From assembly GCF_030272615.1 (NCBI RefSeq), contig NC_081411.1, positions 208,720,244-208,784,243 of the forward strand: a stretch of DNA of 64,000 bases. The letters run 5' to 3'. The DNA comes from Cryptomeria japonica. Lineage: Eukaryota > Streptophyta > Pinopsida > Cupressales > Cupressaceae. Below the pieces are notes generated by a model. The model worked only from the letters and a program-made list of their open reading frames with translations. It was not told where the DNA came from and did no database searches. Made by a program: the position numbers and the translations under genes. This document shows positions 35,013-47,443 of the stretch, in pieces; the stretch's first letter is position 1, and the number at the start of each line of letters is the position of its first letter.

Positions 35013-38000
35013 GATTACAACATAGCACAACTTTTGTTCTGCTCATCATGTGCATGAATTATCAGCCTAAGCACATCTAGGTGGCTAGGTTTATGCTAGG
35101 TATGTCTTTGTTTCACTCTCCAAGTCACTCGATCATTCGGAGCCACACCCTTGTAATGCTTTCCCTTGAGCGCTCAAAGTGTGAAAACTAAAAATTTGAT
35201 GTCACATATCTCGAAGCCTGTGGTACATACAAATGATTTGTCTGAACCTAAATGGTTGTGTAGTGGGTTCTTATAAAAACCTCTCTCACTTTTGGACAAC
35301 TCAATTCCATTTTTGCGTGCCGAGACTTTTTCTGTCACAACAAAAATTGTAAAATGCACTCAATGAAAGGTGGCAACATAGTGCAACTTTTGTTCTGCTC
35401 ATTGTAGGTGCGAACTGTCAGCATGAGCATGTTAGGGTGGCTGGGTTTATGCTAGGTATGTCTTTGTTTCACTCCCCAAGTCACCCAATTATTCCAAGCC
35501 ACACCCTAGCAACACTTTGCCTTGAACACTCAAAGTGTGAAAACTATCAAACTTTGAGGTCGCATATCTCAAAGATTATGACACGTATGGATGATAAATT
35601 TGAACCTATGGGGTTTTATGGTGGGACCCTACAAAAACCTCACTCACTTTCAGAAAACTCAATTCCATTTTTCTGTGCCGAGACTTTTTCAATCGCAACA
35701 AAAATTATAAAAAAAAGTAAATAAAAGGTGGCAACGTAGCGCAAATTTTGTTCTACTCATCGTGGGTGAGAACCATCAATGAGACCATGTATGAGTGGCT
35801 GGGTTTACACTATATGTGCCCTTATTTTTCTAACCAAGTCACCTGATCATTTCAAGCCACACCCTAGCAATGCTTTGCGTTGAGTGCTCAAGGTATTAAA
35901 AATTGACAAACTTTGACATCGCGTATCTCGGAGCCTGTGGCTTGTATGGTTGAAACGTCTAAACCTATAGGGTCATGTGGTGGGAGCCTACAAAAACCTC
36001 TCACTTTCAAACAACTCAATTCCATTTTCCCGTGCTGAGAATTTTTCTATCACAACAAAAACCATAAAATGTATTCAACGAAAGGTGGCATCATAACACA
36101 ACTTTTGTTCTTGTCGTGGGTGCAAACCGTCAGTATGAGAGAATCTAGGTGGCTTGATTTATGCTACAAATGCCCTTTTTGTGTTCCCCAAGCTGCCAGA
36201 TCATTTCGAGCTATACCCTAGCAACACTTTACCTTAAGCGCTCAAAGTGTGAAAATTATCAAAATTTGACATCACGTATCTCGGAGCCTGTGGCACATAT
36301 AGACAAGCTGTCTAAACTTATGGGGTTGTGTGGTGGGTTCCTAGAAAAGTCTCTCTCACTTGCAGACAACTCAATTCCATTTGCCCATGCCAAGACTTTT
36401 TCTGTCACATCAAAAATTGTAAAATGCATTCAATGAAAGGTGGTAACATAATGCAACTTTTGTTCTTCTTGTTGTGGGTGTGAACCGTCAGTGCAAGTGT
36501 ATTTGGGTGGCCAAGTTTATGCTATGTATGCCCTTGTTTCACTTCCCAAGTTGCCTGATCATTCCGAGCCACACTTGCTCGACGATTTCTCTTGAGTGCT
36601 CAAAGTTTGAAAACTGTCAAACTTTGACGTCGCGTATCTCAAAGCTTGTGGAATGTACGGATGAGCCATCTAAACCTATGGGGTTGTGTGGTAGGCACCT
36701 AAAAATTCCTCCCTTTCTTTTAGACAAGTCAATTCCACTTTCCCATGATGAGACATTTTTTGTTGTAATAAAAATCATAAAGTGCATTCAATAAAAGGTG
36801 TTAATATTGTGTTTTTGTTTTGCTCAATATGGGCACAAACCGTTGGTGCGAGCGCATCTGAACGGTCAGGTTTATGCTAAGTATGCCCTTATTTCACTCC
36901 CCAAGTTTCCCAATCATTCCAAGCCACACCCTAGCGATGCTTTCCCTTGAGTGCTCAAAGTGTGAAAACTGTCAAACCTTGAAGTCATGTACCTCGGAGC
37001 CTATGGCATATACAGAAAAGACGTCTAAACCTATGGGGTCATGTGGTTGGATCCTACAAAAACCTCTCTCTCTTTTGGACAACTCAATTCCATTTGTTTG
37101 TTCCAAAACTTTTTTTCTTGCGACAAAAACTATAAAATGCATTCAATGAAAGGGGGCCACATAGTTTAACTTTCATTTTTCTCATTGTCAGCGTGAAATA
37201 TTTGTGCGAATGCATCTGGGTGGTCATGTTTACACTAGGTATCCCCTTGTTTCACTCCCCAAGTCAATTGATCATTCCGAGGCACACCCTAGCATTGCTT
37301 TCTCTTGAGTGCTCAAAGTATGAAAATTGTCAAACTTTGATGTCATGTATCTTGGAGCCTATGACATATACAGATGAGCCATTCAAATCTTCAATGTCGT
37401 GTGGTGGGTGCCTACAAAACCCTCTCTCTCTTTTAGAAAACTCAACTCCATTTTCCCGTGCCTAGACTTTTTTTGTTGCAACAAAAATCGTAAAATACAT
37501 TCAATGAAAGGTGGCAACATAGCGCAACTTTCATTCTAATCATCGTGGGTGCGAATCATTAGAAAGATCACATCCAAGTGGCTAGGCTTACAATAGGTAT
37601 GCCTTTGTTTCACTTCCCAAGTCGCCCGATCTTTCCAAGCCACACCCTAGCGACACTTTCCCTTGAGTGCTCAAAGTGTGAAAACCGTCAAATTTTGATG
37701 TCGCATATCTCAAATCTTGTGGAAAGTACAGATGATCCATGTGAACCTATGGGGTCATTAGATGGGCACCTACAAAAAATTATCTCATTTTTAGACAACT
37801 CAATTCCATTTGCCTGTGCCTATAATTTTTCTATTGCATAAAAAACCATCATATGCATTCAATGAAATGTGGCAACATAGCACAAATTTTGTGCTGCTTG
37901 TTGTGGCCACAAAATGTCAGTGTGAGAATGCCTAGGAGGCTAGGTTTACACTAGGTATTGCTTTCTTTTCCTCTCCAAGTTTCTCGATCATTCTGAGCCA

Positions 38001-38434
38001 CCCCCTAGCAACACTTTCTCTTAAGTACTCAAAGTGTGAAAATTGTTGAATTTTGATGTCTCGTATCTTGGAGCCTATGGCACATATGGATGAGATGTAT
38101 GAACTTACAGGGTCATGTGATGGGTTCCTACAAAAACCTCTCTCTCTATTGGACAACTCAATTCCATTTGCTTGCGCCTAAACTTTTTTTTCGCATAAAA
38201 AACCATTAGATGGATTCAATGAAAGGTGGCAACATAGCGCAACTTTTTTTTTCTTGTCATGGGCACAAACTGTCAGTGTGAGTGTGTCTAGGAGGCCAGG
38301 TTTACACTAGGTGTGGCCTTGTTTCACTCCCCAAGTCACCTGATCATTCTGAGCCACCCCCTAGCATCGTTTTCCTTTGAGCGCTCAAAATATGAAAACC
38401 TTCAAATTTTGATGTTGCGTATCTCAAAGCCTAT
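35013..38434 (+). repeat. ~357-bp tandem satellite, units 1-10 (unit 10 split)
   Basis: Units start with GGTGGCAACATAGCGCAACT or a variant at about 35013, 35369, 35727, 36084, 36439, 36797, 37152, 37510, 37868 and 38225, a period of 355-358 bp. Conserved blocks include CCAAGTCxCCxGATCATTCC, GAGCCACACCCTAGC, TTGAGTGCTCAAAGTGTGAA, CGTATCTCGGAGCC, CTATGGGGTC and CTCAATTCCATTTxCC. Several units carry an 87-106-codon plus-strand frame in the same unit register: 35437-35724, 36161-36436, 36474-36794, 36874-37149, 37193-37465 and 37578-37841. No known protein is recognised. Confidence 0.95.
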
Positions 38435-39689
38435 TGTTGCTACTTATCAAATTTTCATTAGTTTTATATCCAAAGTCATTCTATATACTCTAGTCAGTTA
38501 CTACTACCAAAATATTTAGTCGGTATGAACAGTCTAGTTGGTTACAGAAGGAAAACAGTCACAAAGCCCAGTATACACCGAGTTGTCTACCGAGTGTTAT
38601 TTCATGTCTACCGAATAGTAAAGATAATACACCAAGTTGTCTACCGAGTGTTATTTCATGTCTACCGAGTAGTAAAGATAATACACCGAGTTGATACACA
38701 CCAAGTGAAACGTGTTACCAGATTCATTGAACCTGGACACACATATGAAAATGTGTTACAAGATCGAGGCACATAGAACCGTTATCGCATTGGAAATTGC
38801 ACATATAGATTTTGTATAATTTTGAGGTCATCTAACCATTGAAATATGTTGCATGGTTATTCATTGGAGAAATCATGTTTGTAAGATCGAAGCAATGAAT
38901 CAGATCACAAACATAAGAAATCTATTTATATAGCATGAATTTAGGGTTAGAGACATATGTGAATGAGAGAAATGTGTGCGCATATGTGTATGAAGAAAGA
39001 CTTATGTGATACATGAGAAATCACAGAGTATTATGACTGTTATAGAGACACAGAGGTCACCGTGAAGGTTTTTAGAGAACAGTCAAAGAACAGAGTAAAC
39101 AGAAGGGTTTACTGAGTTACTTTATGAGTTACCGAGGTATGCTATAGGCAAGGTAATCTTATTTTGAGCACATAGAATCTGCTACAACATTTCAGATGTA
39201 AAGTTGTAGACATTTGTAAAGTCTTATTGTAATATTTTGAAGTTGTAAGAGAAACCTTTAACAGGGTAAAAGACTCTAATCAAGTCTATAAATTGTAAAG
39301 CCTCTAACTAGGTGCAACATTTATATAAAGTGTTGTAAAATCCTTTAGCAAGGTAGATCTAACAGATCTTGTTACTCCTAACAGGGTAAGCTATCAGAAA
39401 TAGCTAAATATGTAGCTCTAACTGAGCACTCTTTATTATTGCAGTAGTGAAGTTGTGGGTGCCATCCCCACCGCAGTTTTTCTCTCTAACCAAGAGTTTC
39501 TGCGTAACCAAAATATATGTGTTATGGAGTGAATCATGTATGATTGTTACTTATTTGTTTTAGCTTTATGTTATGTTATAGCAGTTTTTGGTTTATGCAT
39601 AACAGTAAAGATATTGTTGATAAAAGGATTTGAAGTACTGATTCACCCCTCCCCTCTCAGTACATTAGCTTTCCATATTGGGCCTAACA
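38435..39689 (+). mobile_element. Solo LTR (Copia-type) inside the satellite
   Basis: Starts TGTTGCTACTT and ends GGCCTAACA, with a perfect 5-bp duplication CCTAT at 38430-38434 and 39690-39694. Removing it restores a continuous satellite unit. Near the end it has CTGATTCACCCC and CTCTCAGT, a block also seen near the ends of the other Copia-like LTRs here. A 54-bp internal duplication lies at 38575-38682. No internal coding region remains, so it arose by LTR-LTR recombination. Confidence 0.9.
38575..38682. repeat. 54-bp tandem duplication in the solo LTR
   Basis: Two copies beginning ACACCGAGTTGTCTACCGAG and ACACCAAGTTGTCTACCGAG, with a partial third start at 38683. The unit itself contains CTACCGA twice. 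Confidence 0.9.
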
Positions 39690-40455
39690 CCTATTTCATG
39701 TATGGATGATCCATATAATCCTATAGGGTGATGTGATGGGAACCTAAAAAAACCTCTCTTGCTTTTGGCCAACTCAATTATATTTAGTCATGCTTAGACG
39801 TTTTTAGTCATATAAAAAATCGTTAGATGCATTCAATGAAAGTTGGCAACATAGCGCAAATTTATTCTGCTCATCGTGGGAACAAACCGTTAGTGCTAGA
39901 ACATCTAGGAGTCTATTTTTATTCTAGGTATAGCCTTCTTTCACTCGGCAAGTCACCCAATCATTTCAAGCCACCCCTTAGTGATGCTTTCTCTTGAGTG
40001 TTAAAAGTGTAAAAATTGTCAAACTTTGACATTGCGTATCTTAGAGCTTGTGGCATGTATAGACAATCCATTTTAAAAAAAATGAGGTCATGTGATGGGC
40101 ACATAAAAAAACCTCTATCACTTTTGGAAAAATAAATTCCATTTTCCTATGCCTAGAACTTTTCTGTCGCATAAAAAACCGTCGGATGCATTCAGTGAAA
40201 GGTGGCAACATAGTGCAAATTTCATTTTGCTCATCATGGGCACAAACCATCAATGCGAGTGTGTCCAAGAGGCTGAGTTTATACTATTTATGGCATTATT
40301 TTGGTCGCTAATTCACCCGAACATTCGAAGCCACACCCTAGCGACACTTTCCCTTGAGCATTCAAAACGTGAAAATTGCCAAAAAAATGATGTTGTGTAT
40401 TTCCGAGCATGTGGCACGTACAGACGAGCATGATACTAACCTATGGGGTCATGTG
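39690..40455 (+). repeat. ~357-bp tandem satellite, rest of unit 10 and units 11-12
   Basis: Continues the array after the solo LTR, with unit starts at about 39842 and 40200. It stops at CCTATGGGGTCATGTGGTTCC near 40455, inside a unit. These units are more diverged than those on the left. Confidence 0.93.
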
Positions 40456-41726
40456 GTTCCCCTAATTAAACATATGTGAAAATCAAATAGAGTTGTTTTG
40501 TACAAAATCGATGAAAAATTATTGTTTGCAAACAAATTAGGCTTCATTTTAGAACTATTTAAGGACAATAGAGATCAAATGTAGTGATTAGACCCTAAGA
40601 TTGATAAGGAAAGTGTAAATAGACAAATATAAATTTTCTAAACACTCTTCTAATAGAAATAACTCATTTAAGCTCTTGAGTTCACAAAAATACAATTTAC
40701 ACGTATTGAATAAGTATGAGACTTGGTATTTTAAAAAAAAAACCTACAAGAATCAACAATATTTCTCTTGTTGAATTCCACCAGGATAAAGTTTGTAAGG
40801 TTTTCATGTTACCATAGATTGTAATAAACTTCAAATGATATTTTTCAAATGAAAAACACCATCTTGAACTATATTTTCAATCTAGTTTTTATTTATGATA
40901 AGTTGAAAGTAGTGATATTTTTAAATAATATGCAAATATATCACTAACACCACTAATTCCCACTCGACCATATGTAGAAGAGACATATTTGTTTGTCTTA
41001 GGTTTCTTTACCATCAATCTTGATTCCTTTCTTCCTCAACCTTTTGTAGCATGTTACCGACTTATGGGTGTATTTCCATGATTCTTCTCATTTGTGCATG
41101 CTCCCTTGAGTACAAATATACATATGATTAATGATGTTTTACTGTATATGTTTTACTTGTGATTACCACAAATAGCACTTCACATTATTAATCTTTAAAT
41201 ATAATATATAATAGGTTGGAAATAAAAAGTCTTTAAGTTTTATGTTTATTATTATATTGTTTGGGTCGAAGGAAATAATGTAATACTATTGTGATTTTAA
41301 TTTTTTTTCAAATATTATGTGATCATTTTGTTTTTTGAGTGAATGGGTATAAAATAAAAGTAATTTGAATTTTGAAGGTAGTTTAGAGGGTCCAAATTTA
41401 ATGTAAGAGTTGGCATCTATCTTGTACTTTAAAGAAAGGAAAAAATTGATTAAAAGAGTAATTGCTTTCTTAAGAATATATGTAGACTAGTGCAAAATAA
41501 GACTTTATAACTTAGTTTAACTCTAATAAACTATCTCTAACTAAAGTGAAGAGACTAGTTGCTGAAAGTAAAAATGTAACTAGGATAATGTTATTACTGT
41601 TTGTCTCCATGGACTATGATAAATTTGAAAATTTAGGAATGAAAATACATATATTTACTAGTTACCAGGTTATGAAGTTGAATTATAGAATGTAAAAACT
41701 GATTTCAATTAAAAATGTAATAAGAA
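40456..41726. other. AT-rich intergenic DNA, no gene seen
   Basis: No motif, repeat or open frame that I can support. Confidence 0.5.
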
Positions 41727-42860
41727 TTGTAGCCAAAACCTTTGTAAAAGCACAAAACTTCCAAAACTTCCTTTCTTTGTGTAAATGGAGACCGGGGTTG
41801 GACCCTAGAAAGGATCTTGGGGCAGTGACTCCAACATGGATTCATCTCCCTAGGCTCCCCCTAGAGTATTGGACCCCTGGTGTCTTTAGAGGGATTTCTG
41901 AATTGTTTGGTAAGTTTTTGGCAGTGGACAAAATACCTCAAAACAAATCAATGCTCATCTTTGCAAGGATTTGCACTAATGTGGCTGCAAAGTCTGTCCT
42001 TCCCACCCAAGTCACCTTCCATTCTAGATTTGGTTCTTGGGTTTAACCTATTAAATATGAAAATCCTAGAGCTTACTATCAAGTTTATAAAAAACATGGA
42101 CAATTTAGTAATGAATGTAAGAAACAAATAGCTAGGAAGCAGTTGTCCTCTAACAATGCTGTTGTAGTTTCTACTGCTTTGAACAATGTTTCTTCCAAGG
42201 GTCCTATGCTACCTTTTGTCAGTGAGAATCACCATGGCATTCCTTTGGTGACTAAAGTGGAGAATAATCATAAAGAAGATAAAAATAAGTAGATAGATGA
42301 TTTGATTGTGTTAACATCCAAACTGGACTAGCTTGCACAACAACACCCCAAGGTTTTGTTAAGTATTAGGGGTAGCTATGTTATACCTTAAATAAAAAAG
42401 ATTAAGGCAACTATCATAGGTATAAAGATAGACACACATGAAAAATAGAATAGGATGAACAAACAAGATTATGAAACTTCTTGTAATATATATGATCAAG
42501 TTGTGGTGGATTTGAGTTTCTCCAAGAATAGGTCAGTACATTCTAATAATAATTGTTTGGAGACTGATGGTTTCCTCTAGACCCTAAACTTCATGTTCAA
42601 AGTGTTAATGGCCTGAATGTCTCTGGCCGTTTGAAGACAATGAAAGATGTTGTGAGTTAAGTGATGTTTTCTAGAGTGAGTAATAAGGAGAATGTGAACC
42701 CTATTACAATATTAAATTATAGAAATGAAAAAAATGAGCTAGGTTCTAAGAATCCAAAAGATAAGATGACCCTCTTGGGTTTCTCTTCTAAACGTCCTCC
42801 GAGCAAATCTAAGAAGATTTTGGATGAGGAATATTTTAAAATGGAATGGACATAGGTTTG
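41727..42860 (+). pseudogene. LINE ORF1 (DUF4283) remnant
   Basis: The open part at 41777-42046 has WIHLPRLPLEYWTPGVFRGI and SELFGKFLAVDKIP, the core DUF4283 blocks. After a stop near 42044 it continues as YENPRAYYQVYKKHGQFSNE, a degraded CCHC knuckle in which Cys residues have become Tyr. The remainder to about 42860 is broken by several stops. ORF1 proteins bind element RNA. Confidence 0.75.
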
Positions 42861-43098
42861 TGAAAAATAAAGGAAGAAAAAGAAGGTGGATATGGGAGGG
42901 GATGCCAATCTTGGTGGACCTTCTCAGAGGGATATGAGAAGTAAGGATTCTACTAGAGAGGTGGCTAGTGGGAAGTAGAGGACCCTTGATGGTCTCTCAA
43001 AGTGAAAAAAGAAAAAGAAATGATCAGGTGGGTACTACTTAGGTGAGGAGTCCTTATGGTATCTCAAGGATGAGAAATATTTCTCCTTAGTTGTTTAG

Positions 43099-43960
43099 AT
43101 GAATATTTTGTCTTCGAATATGAGAGGCTTAAATAGCCTTATTAAGAAACATATGCTCAAATGTATGCTACTTGAGCAAAGGGTTGATATTCTTCTCTGA
43201 CAGGAAACCAAATGAAAAAAGAAATGTTCCAAAATATTGTCAAGCATTTCTGGCCTTTTCCTAATCCTAATTTCTTTGTTAGTGATGCTAAGGGTTCTTC
43301 ATATGGTATTGATACTTTGTGGAATTCGACCTCCTTTTCAGGAACCTTGTACCATTTGTCCAAGAACAGGGTAATTGTTAAGATGCAAAATTTGAAGACT
43401 AGTCAAAGGTAGAATCTTAAATTAATATCTATGATCCAAATGTTATATCTCTTAGGAATTCTCTTTAGATCTCCCTTGCCTCCTTTATTCCGAGTTGTCT
43501 AGCTGATCTTTGGATGTTAGGCTAGGATTTCAATTCTCCATTGTGCCCTTCATAAAAACTTGGAGAATCTGATGACTTCTCTGAAAGAATGAGTGATTTG
43601 GCTGACTTTATTGTTGTTGTAGGTCTTATGGATATTGGTTTACAAGGCTTCCAATTTACATGGTCTAATAGAAGGTAGGGTCATCATTTAATCCAAGTTA
43701 GACTAGACAGGTTTCTTGTTTCATACAATTGGGATAACATGGATACTCTTTCTTTGCATGCCCTACCCAAAATCGGGTCTGACCATAATGCTATTATTCT
43801 CTCATGGGAAGATGGAATAAAGAGAAGTCTCTTTCCTTTTAGATATGAGATTATGTGGACTTACCACTCAAATTTTAGAATACTTGTGGAACAATGGTTG
43901 AAAACTGACGTGGATGGGACACTTATGTTTCTAATGGTGTAGAAGCTAAAGATTATTAAG
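43099..43960 (+). pseudogene. LINE ORF2 endonuclease domain
   Basis: ATG at 43099 begins MNILSSNMRGLNSLIKK, the usual start of plant L1 ORF2. Then VDILL, a stop, QETK (catalytic Glu region); in another frame NPNFFVSDAKGSSYGI; later VGLMDIGLQGFQFTWSNRR, the DRFLVSYNW-like segment and LPKIGSDHNAIIL, holding the conserved SDH motif. The enzyme would nick target DNA for priming. Stops and shifts inactivate it. Confidence 0.85.
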
Positions 43961-44399
43961 GATAATATCAAAGGGTGGAGTAAAATCTCTTTTGGTAACA
44001 TCTTTGGTCACAAGAAATCTATTGAAAAAAAGTTGAAAACTATTCAGGATAGATTAGAGTCAAGACAAATTGATTTGGGAGATAATATGAAGGAGAAATC
44101 CCTTAGAGACCAATGGATCAGACTGTAAAAAATAGGAAGAATTTTCTTAGAAATAAAAGTTGTGTGCGCAATGGCTAACTAAGGGTGATAGAAATACCAA
44201 AGTTTTCACCAATCATCTATGAAGCTTAAGATTAGAAATAAGATAAGAAGTCTTCAAAGGGAAGATGACACTCACGTAGAGTATGATGCTGAGTTAGCTA
44301 GGCTGGTTGCTTCCTTCTTTGGTGATTCTCATAGTAATGCTAATAATTACCTCCAAGATTCTTAGAGTATGTTGGAGATTATTCTTGAGGTGATTTATG

Positions 44400-45433
44400 A
44401 CCCAGACCTAGATCGACTGACTTCAAAGGTTTCCCTTTAGGAAGTTATCAAGGTGGTATTCTCATTTGGTGCTTTTAAGCCCTCGAATCTAAATGGATTT
44501 CTACCTGCCATTTTTCAATAATTTTAGGACCTGGTTGAGATGGATGTGTAAAATGCAGTAAGGGATTTATTCAGAGCCAGTAAACTCCTAAAACAAGTTA
44601 ATTATACTTTTATTATTTTAATTCCCAAATATGAGAATGTCATTTCTTTGAAAGACTTTAGGCCTATTAGCCTTTGTAACACCCTTTATAAGATCACGTC
44701 TAATATCTTGGTAAACAGACTCAAAACTATCTTGGATGGGATAATTTAGGATAACTATAGAGGTTTTTTAAAAGGAATACATATCTTGGATGCTTTCATA
44801 ACTACCCATGAACTAGTCGATTCCATGGAATACAACAAGAAGGTTGGCATGACTCTTAAACTTGATATATCCAAAGCTTATGATAGAGTTTTTGAAGATG
44901 ATTAATGAATGTCTTACCTCTCCTATGTGCTTAGTGCTAGTCAATGGCTCTCCCAAAGGCTATTTATCCTATGGTAGAGGGCTTAGACAAGGTGAACCCC
45001 TTTCACCTTATCTATTTATTATTGTTTCTGAAGTACCAGGAAGAAATATTTAGAGGTATAGAGATCAAAATTTGCTCAAGGGTGTTAGAGCTACCTCTCA
45101 TCTTCCACCTCTTTCCCATAAATAGTTTGTGGATGGAACCATTAAATTTGGAGAGGATTATGTTTTTGAAGCTAAGGGTTGATGTGAGATCCTGGGTAAT
45201 TATGCTAAATTATCTAGACATCATATTAATTACCATAAAAATAAAATATATTTCTTCAATGTCCTTCCTTCTTTATAAGACAAGATCACCAAGATTCTTT
45301 GTTGGAGTGCTACTTCTATTTCATATTTTTACTCAGGTCTCACTTTCCACAAAATGTCCTCGTAACAACTTTTGGAATACTCTTATGGAAAGGTTTTAGA
45401 GAAAAAACTTATGGGTTGGAAAGAAAAATTATT
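44400..45433 (+). pseudogene. LINE ORF2 reverse transcriptase, N-terminal part
   Basis: Shows IPKYENVISLKDFRPISLCN (about 44620-44680), NRLK, TLKLDISKAYDRV (about 44850-44890), a small deletion after it, then SPKGYLSYGRGLRQGEPLSP (about 44952-45011) and FVDGTIKFGE where FADD-type catalytic residues are expected. It ends MGWKEKL at the LTR insertion and resumes in frame at 47947. Confidence 0.87.
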
Positions 45434-45928
45434 TGTTGGTGTAAATAATTATTCATCTTGGATATTATTACACTTTACTTAAGTTTAATTAGGTACATGC
45501 ATTTATTATTAATTTGGGTATGAGGCACTTGGTTGTTTGTGCCACATTGTGATAGTGTGTGTAGGAGAATTTCCACCTTTTATGGTGTTGATCTTGTCTT
45601 GTTGTTACATTCCACCTTATGTGGAATATTTTATTGTTTCTCCTATCGACCATGCCTATTTCTTACCTACCCTCATTTCTTATTGAGCCACATGTCATGT
45701 TTGTGTGCTCATATATCCATATTGCCTTGCCTATATAAGCAGGCTCATCTACATTGTTTGTACAGGCAATCAATCAATATCTTGTAATGATCCAGTTGAT
45801 CATATTTTGTTTCTTGAAGAATACAATTTATTTCTATCATCTATTTTGTTCTCTCTTATTTGTGCTTTCCATTGTCTCTAGATCTTGGCAAAATATCACA
45901 TGGTATCAGAGCTAGTCCAATTCTCACA
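45434..45928 (+). repeat. 5' LTR of the non-autonomous element
   Basis: TG…CA ends. It includes a second copy of the primer-binding motif, TGGTATCAGAGCT, at 45901-45913 inside the LTR. TATATAAGC at about 45733 may be a TATA region. Confidence 0.92.
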
Positions 45929-45941
45929 TGGTATCAGAGCC
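45929..45941 (+). promoter_or_regulatory. Primer binding site
   Basis: TGGTATCAGAGCC directly after the 5' LTR, of the initiator-tRNA-Met type. Confidence 0.88.
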
Positions 45942-47434
45942 ATTAGAGTGTCATTGGTTAGCCAATTGAGAGAAATTTGGTGCTATTTGGGGTTGTGTAT
46001 TTTGGAGCTTTCTATTGCAGGTTATTATTGAGGCTTGTTGGGTCAAATCTAAGGTTACCATTGGATTGAGGAGGTCTAAGAAAGTCAGTTTTACCTTTTG
46101 TTTCATCCAAATCGGACTTCGGAGGCCAAATCTAGAGGCATTTGAAGTTTGAAGCTGTGGCGGAAATTTTCTAGAATTATTATTTTGCAGACAATTTTCA
46201 AATAGTGATATCTCACGCATCCAGACTCCTTTTTTCAAGCTATTTTTTTTGTTTTGTTTTGGGGTAGAGTTTCGTGATCTGTACAGTGGTGTAGGATTTT
46301 TCTATTTTTCAGATACAGGTTTTTCGAAAATCATGAAATCCCTATTTTTACAACTTTGGAGGCTTCATTTGGGCTCATATGGACTCCTTTTCAAGTGCCG
46401 TTTTTTTAGAGTGCATAATTTTTTGTCTACTTTCATAATTTGCCACTAGTTTGTAGTGATTTTGAGTGGATATTGTACTTTCAATATTTGGTCATTTTTG
46501 GTCTATTTGGTACTTGTATTTTGCTTGGATCTTAGTTTAGATTACTAGCGGTATTTGTTGAAGTCTCTTATATCTCAATTTGAGAAATTGTAATAATTGA
46601 AATTAGAAGTCCACTTTTCCATTATTTGCAAGTGCCAACATGATCTTTTTATGGGGGGTCAGTTGTTCATTTATATCTCTTGGTCAAATTCCATTCGAAG
46701 GCATCTTCATCTGCAGTATTCTATAGGGCTTCTTTGTTGGTGGCATCATTTTCATGTTTCCACATTTGAATATTTTATCATGATGTATGCTCTTGGTTGA
46801 GCAATGTTGTACTCGCACTATCATAAAGTGCCACACCTCTTTGTATCTTGTCATTGTTGACTATTTGATGTAATCCTCTTGTACACGCAGATTAGGAATA
46901 TCTTGTGAGACTTGGTGCATGGATCCAGTTGAAACTTAGATTGTACACATTTGTGCATGGCTCCCATGAGACTTTGATTGTACCAGTATTTCTGCCATTT
47001 ATGAGTATCCAGTTGATGCTCAAAGTAGGTTGTCTCCATGTCTGATCTTCATTTTGTTGCAGCGAGTGATTCATCGTCATCGACATTGGTACCTAGTTTT
47101 TTCACACTTTGAAATTATTGGTGCAACATTGGCTCTCTTTATTCCTTATGGGGAGGTATTTTGGTCAATATCATTGGACCATCCTTGCAGGAGATTTGAC
47201 GTTGAGGGGGGGCTTCATGGTCTCTTCTTCATCATTGAGAGCATTGTGTGCTTTCTTCATCTCTCTTTTGGGGGGGGGGGAGTTTTTTCCCATTGGATTT
47301 TTCTCTCTTTCTCTATTTATGGGTGATTGCATTTGTATTTGTACATGGGTACCTAACATGGCCTAGTAGTCGGGACCCATCTTGCGTTGCTTAGTTGCAT
47401 TGTAGACTTAAGTGCATTCCCCTTAGTTGCACTT

Positions 47435-47443
47435 AAGGGGGGG
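47435..47443 (+). promoter_or_regulatory. Polypurine tract
   Basis: AAGGGGGGG directly before the 3' LTR. Other G-runs at 47205 and 47268-47280 lie inside the element. Confidence 0.75.

Noticed and set aside
35013-40455. CRISPR array
   Set aside because: Units are long (~357 bp), tandem without spacers, and the setting is plant retroelement DNA.
46249-47366. Open frames inside the non-autonomous LTR element
   Set aside because: Short, in different frames and strands, without gag or pol motifs; the element looks non-coding.
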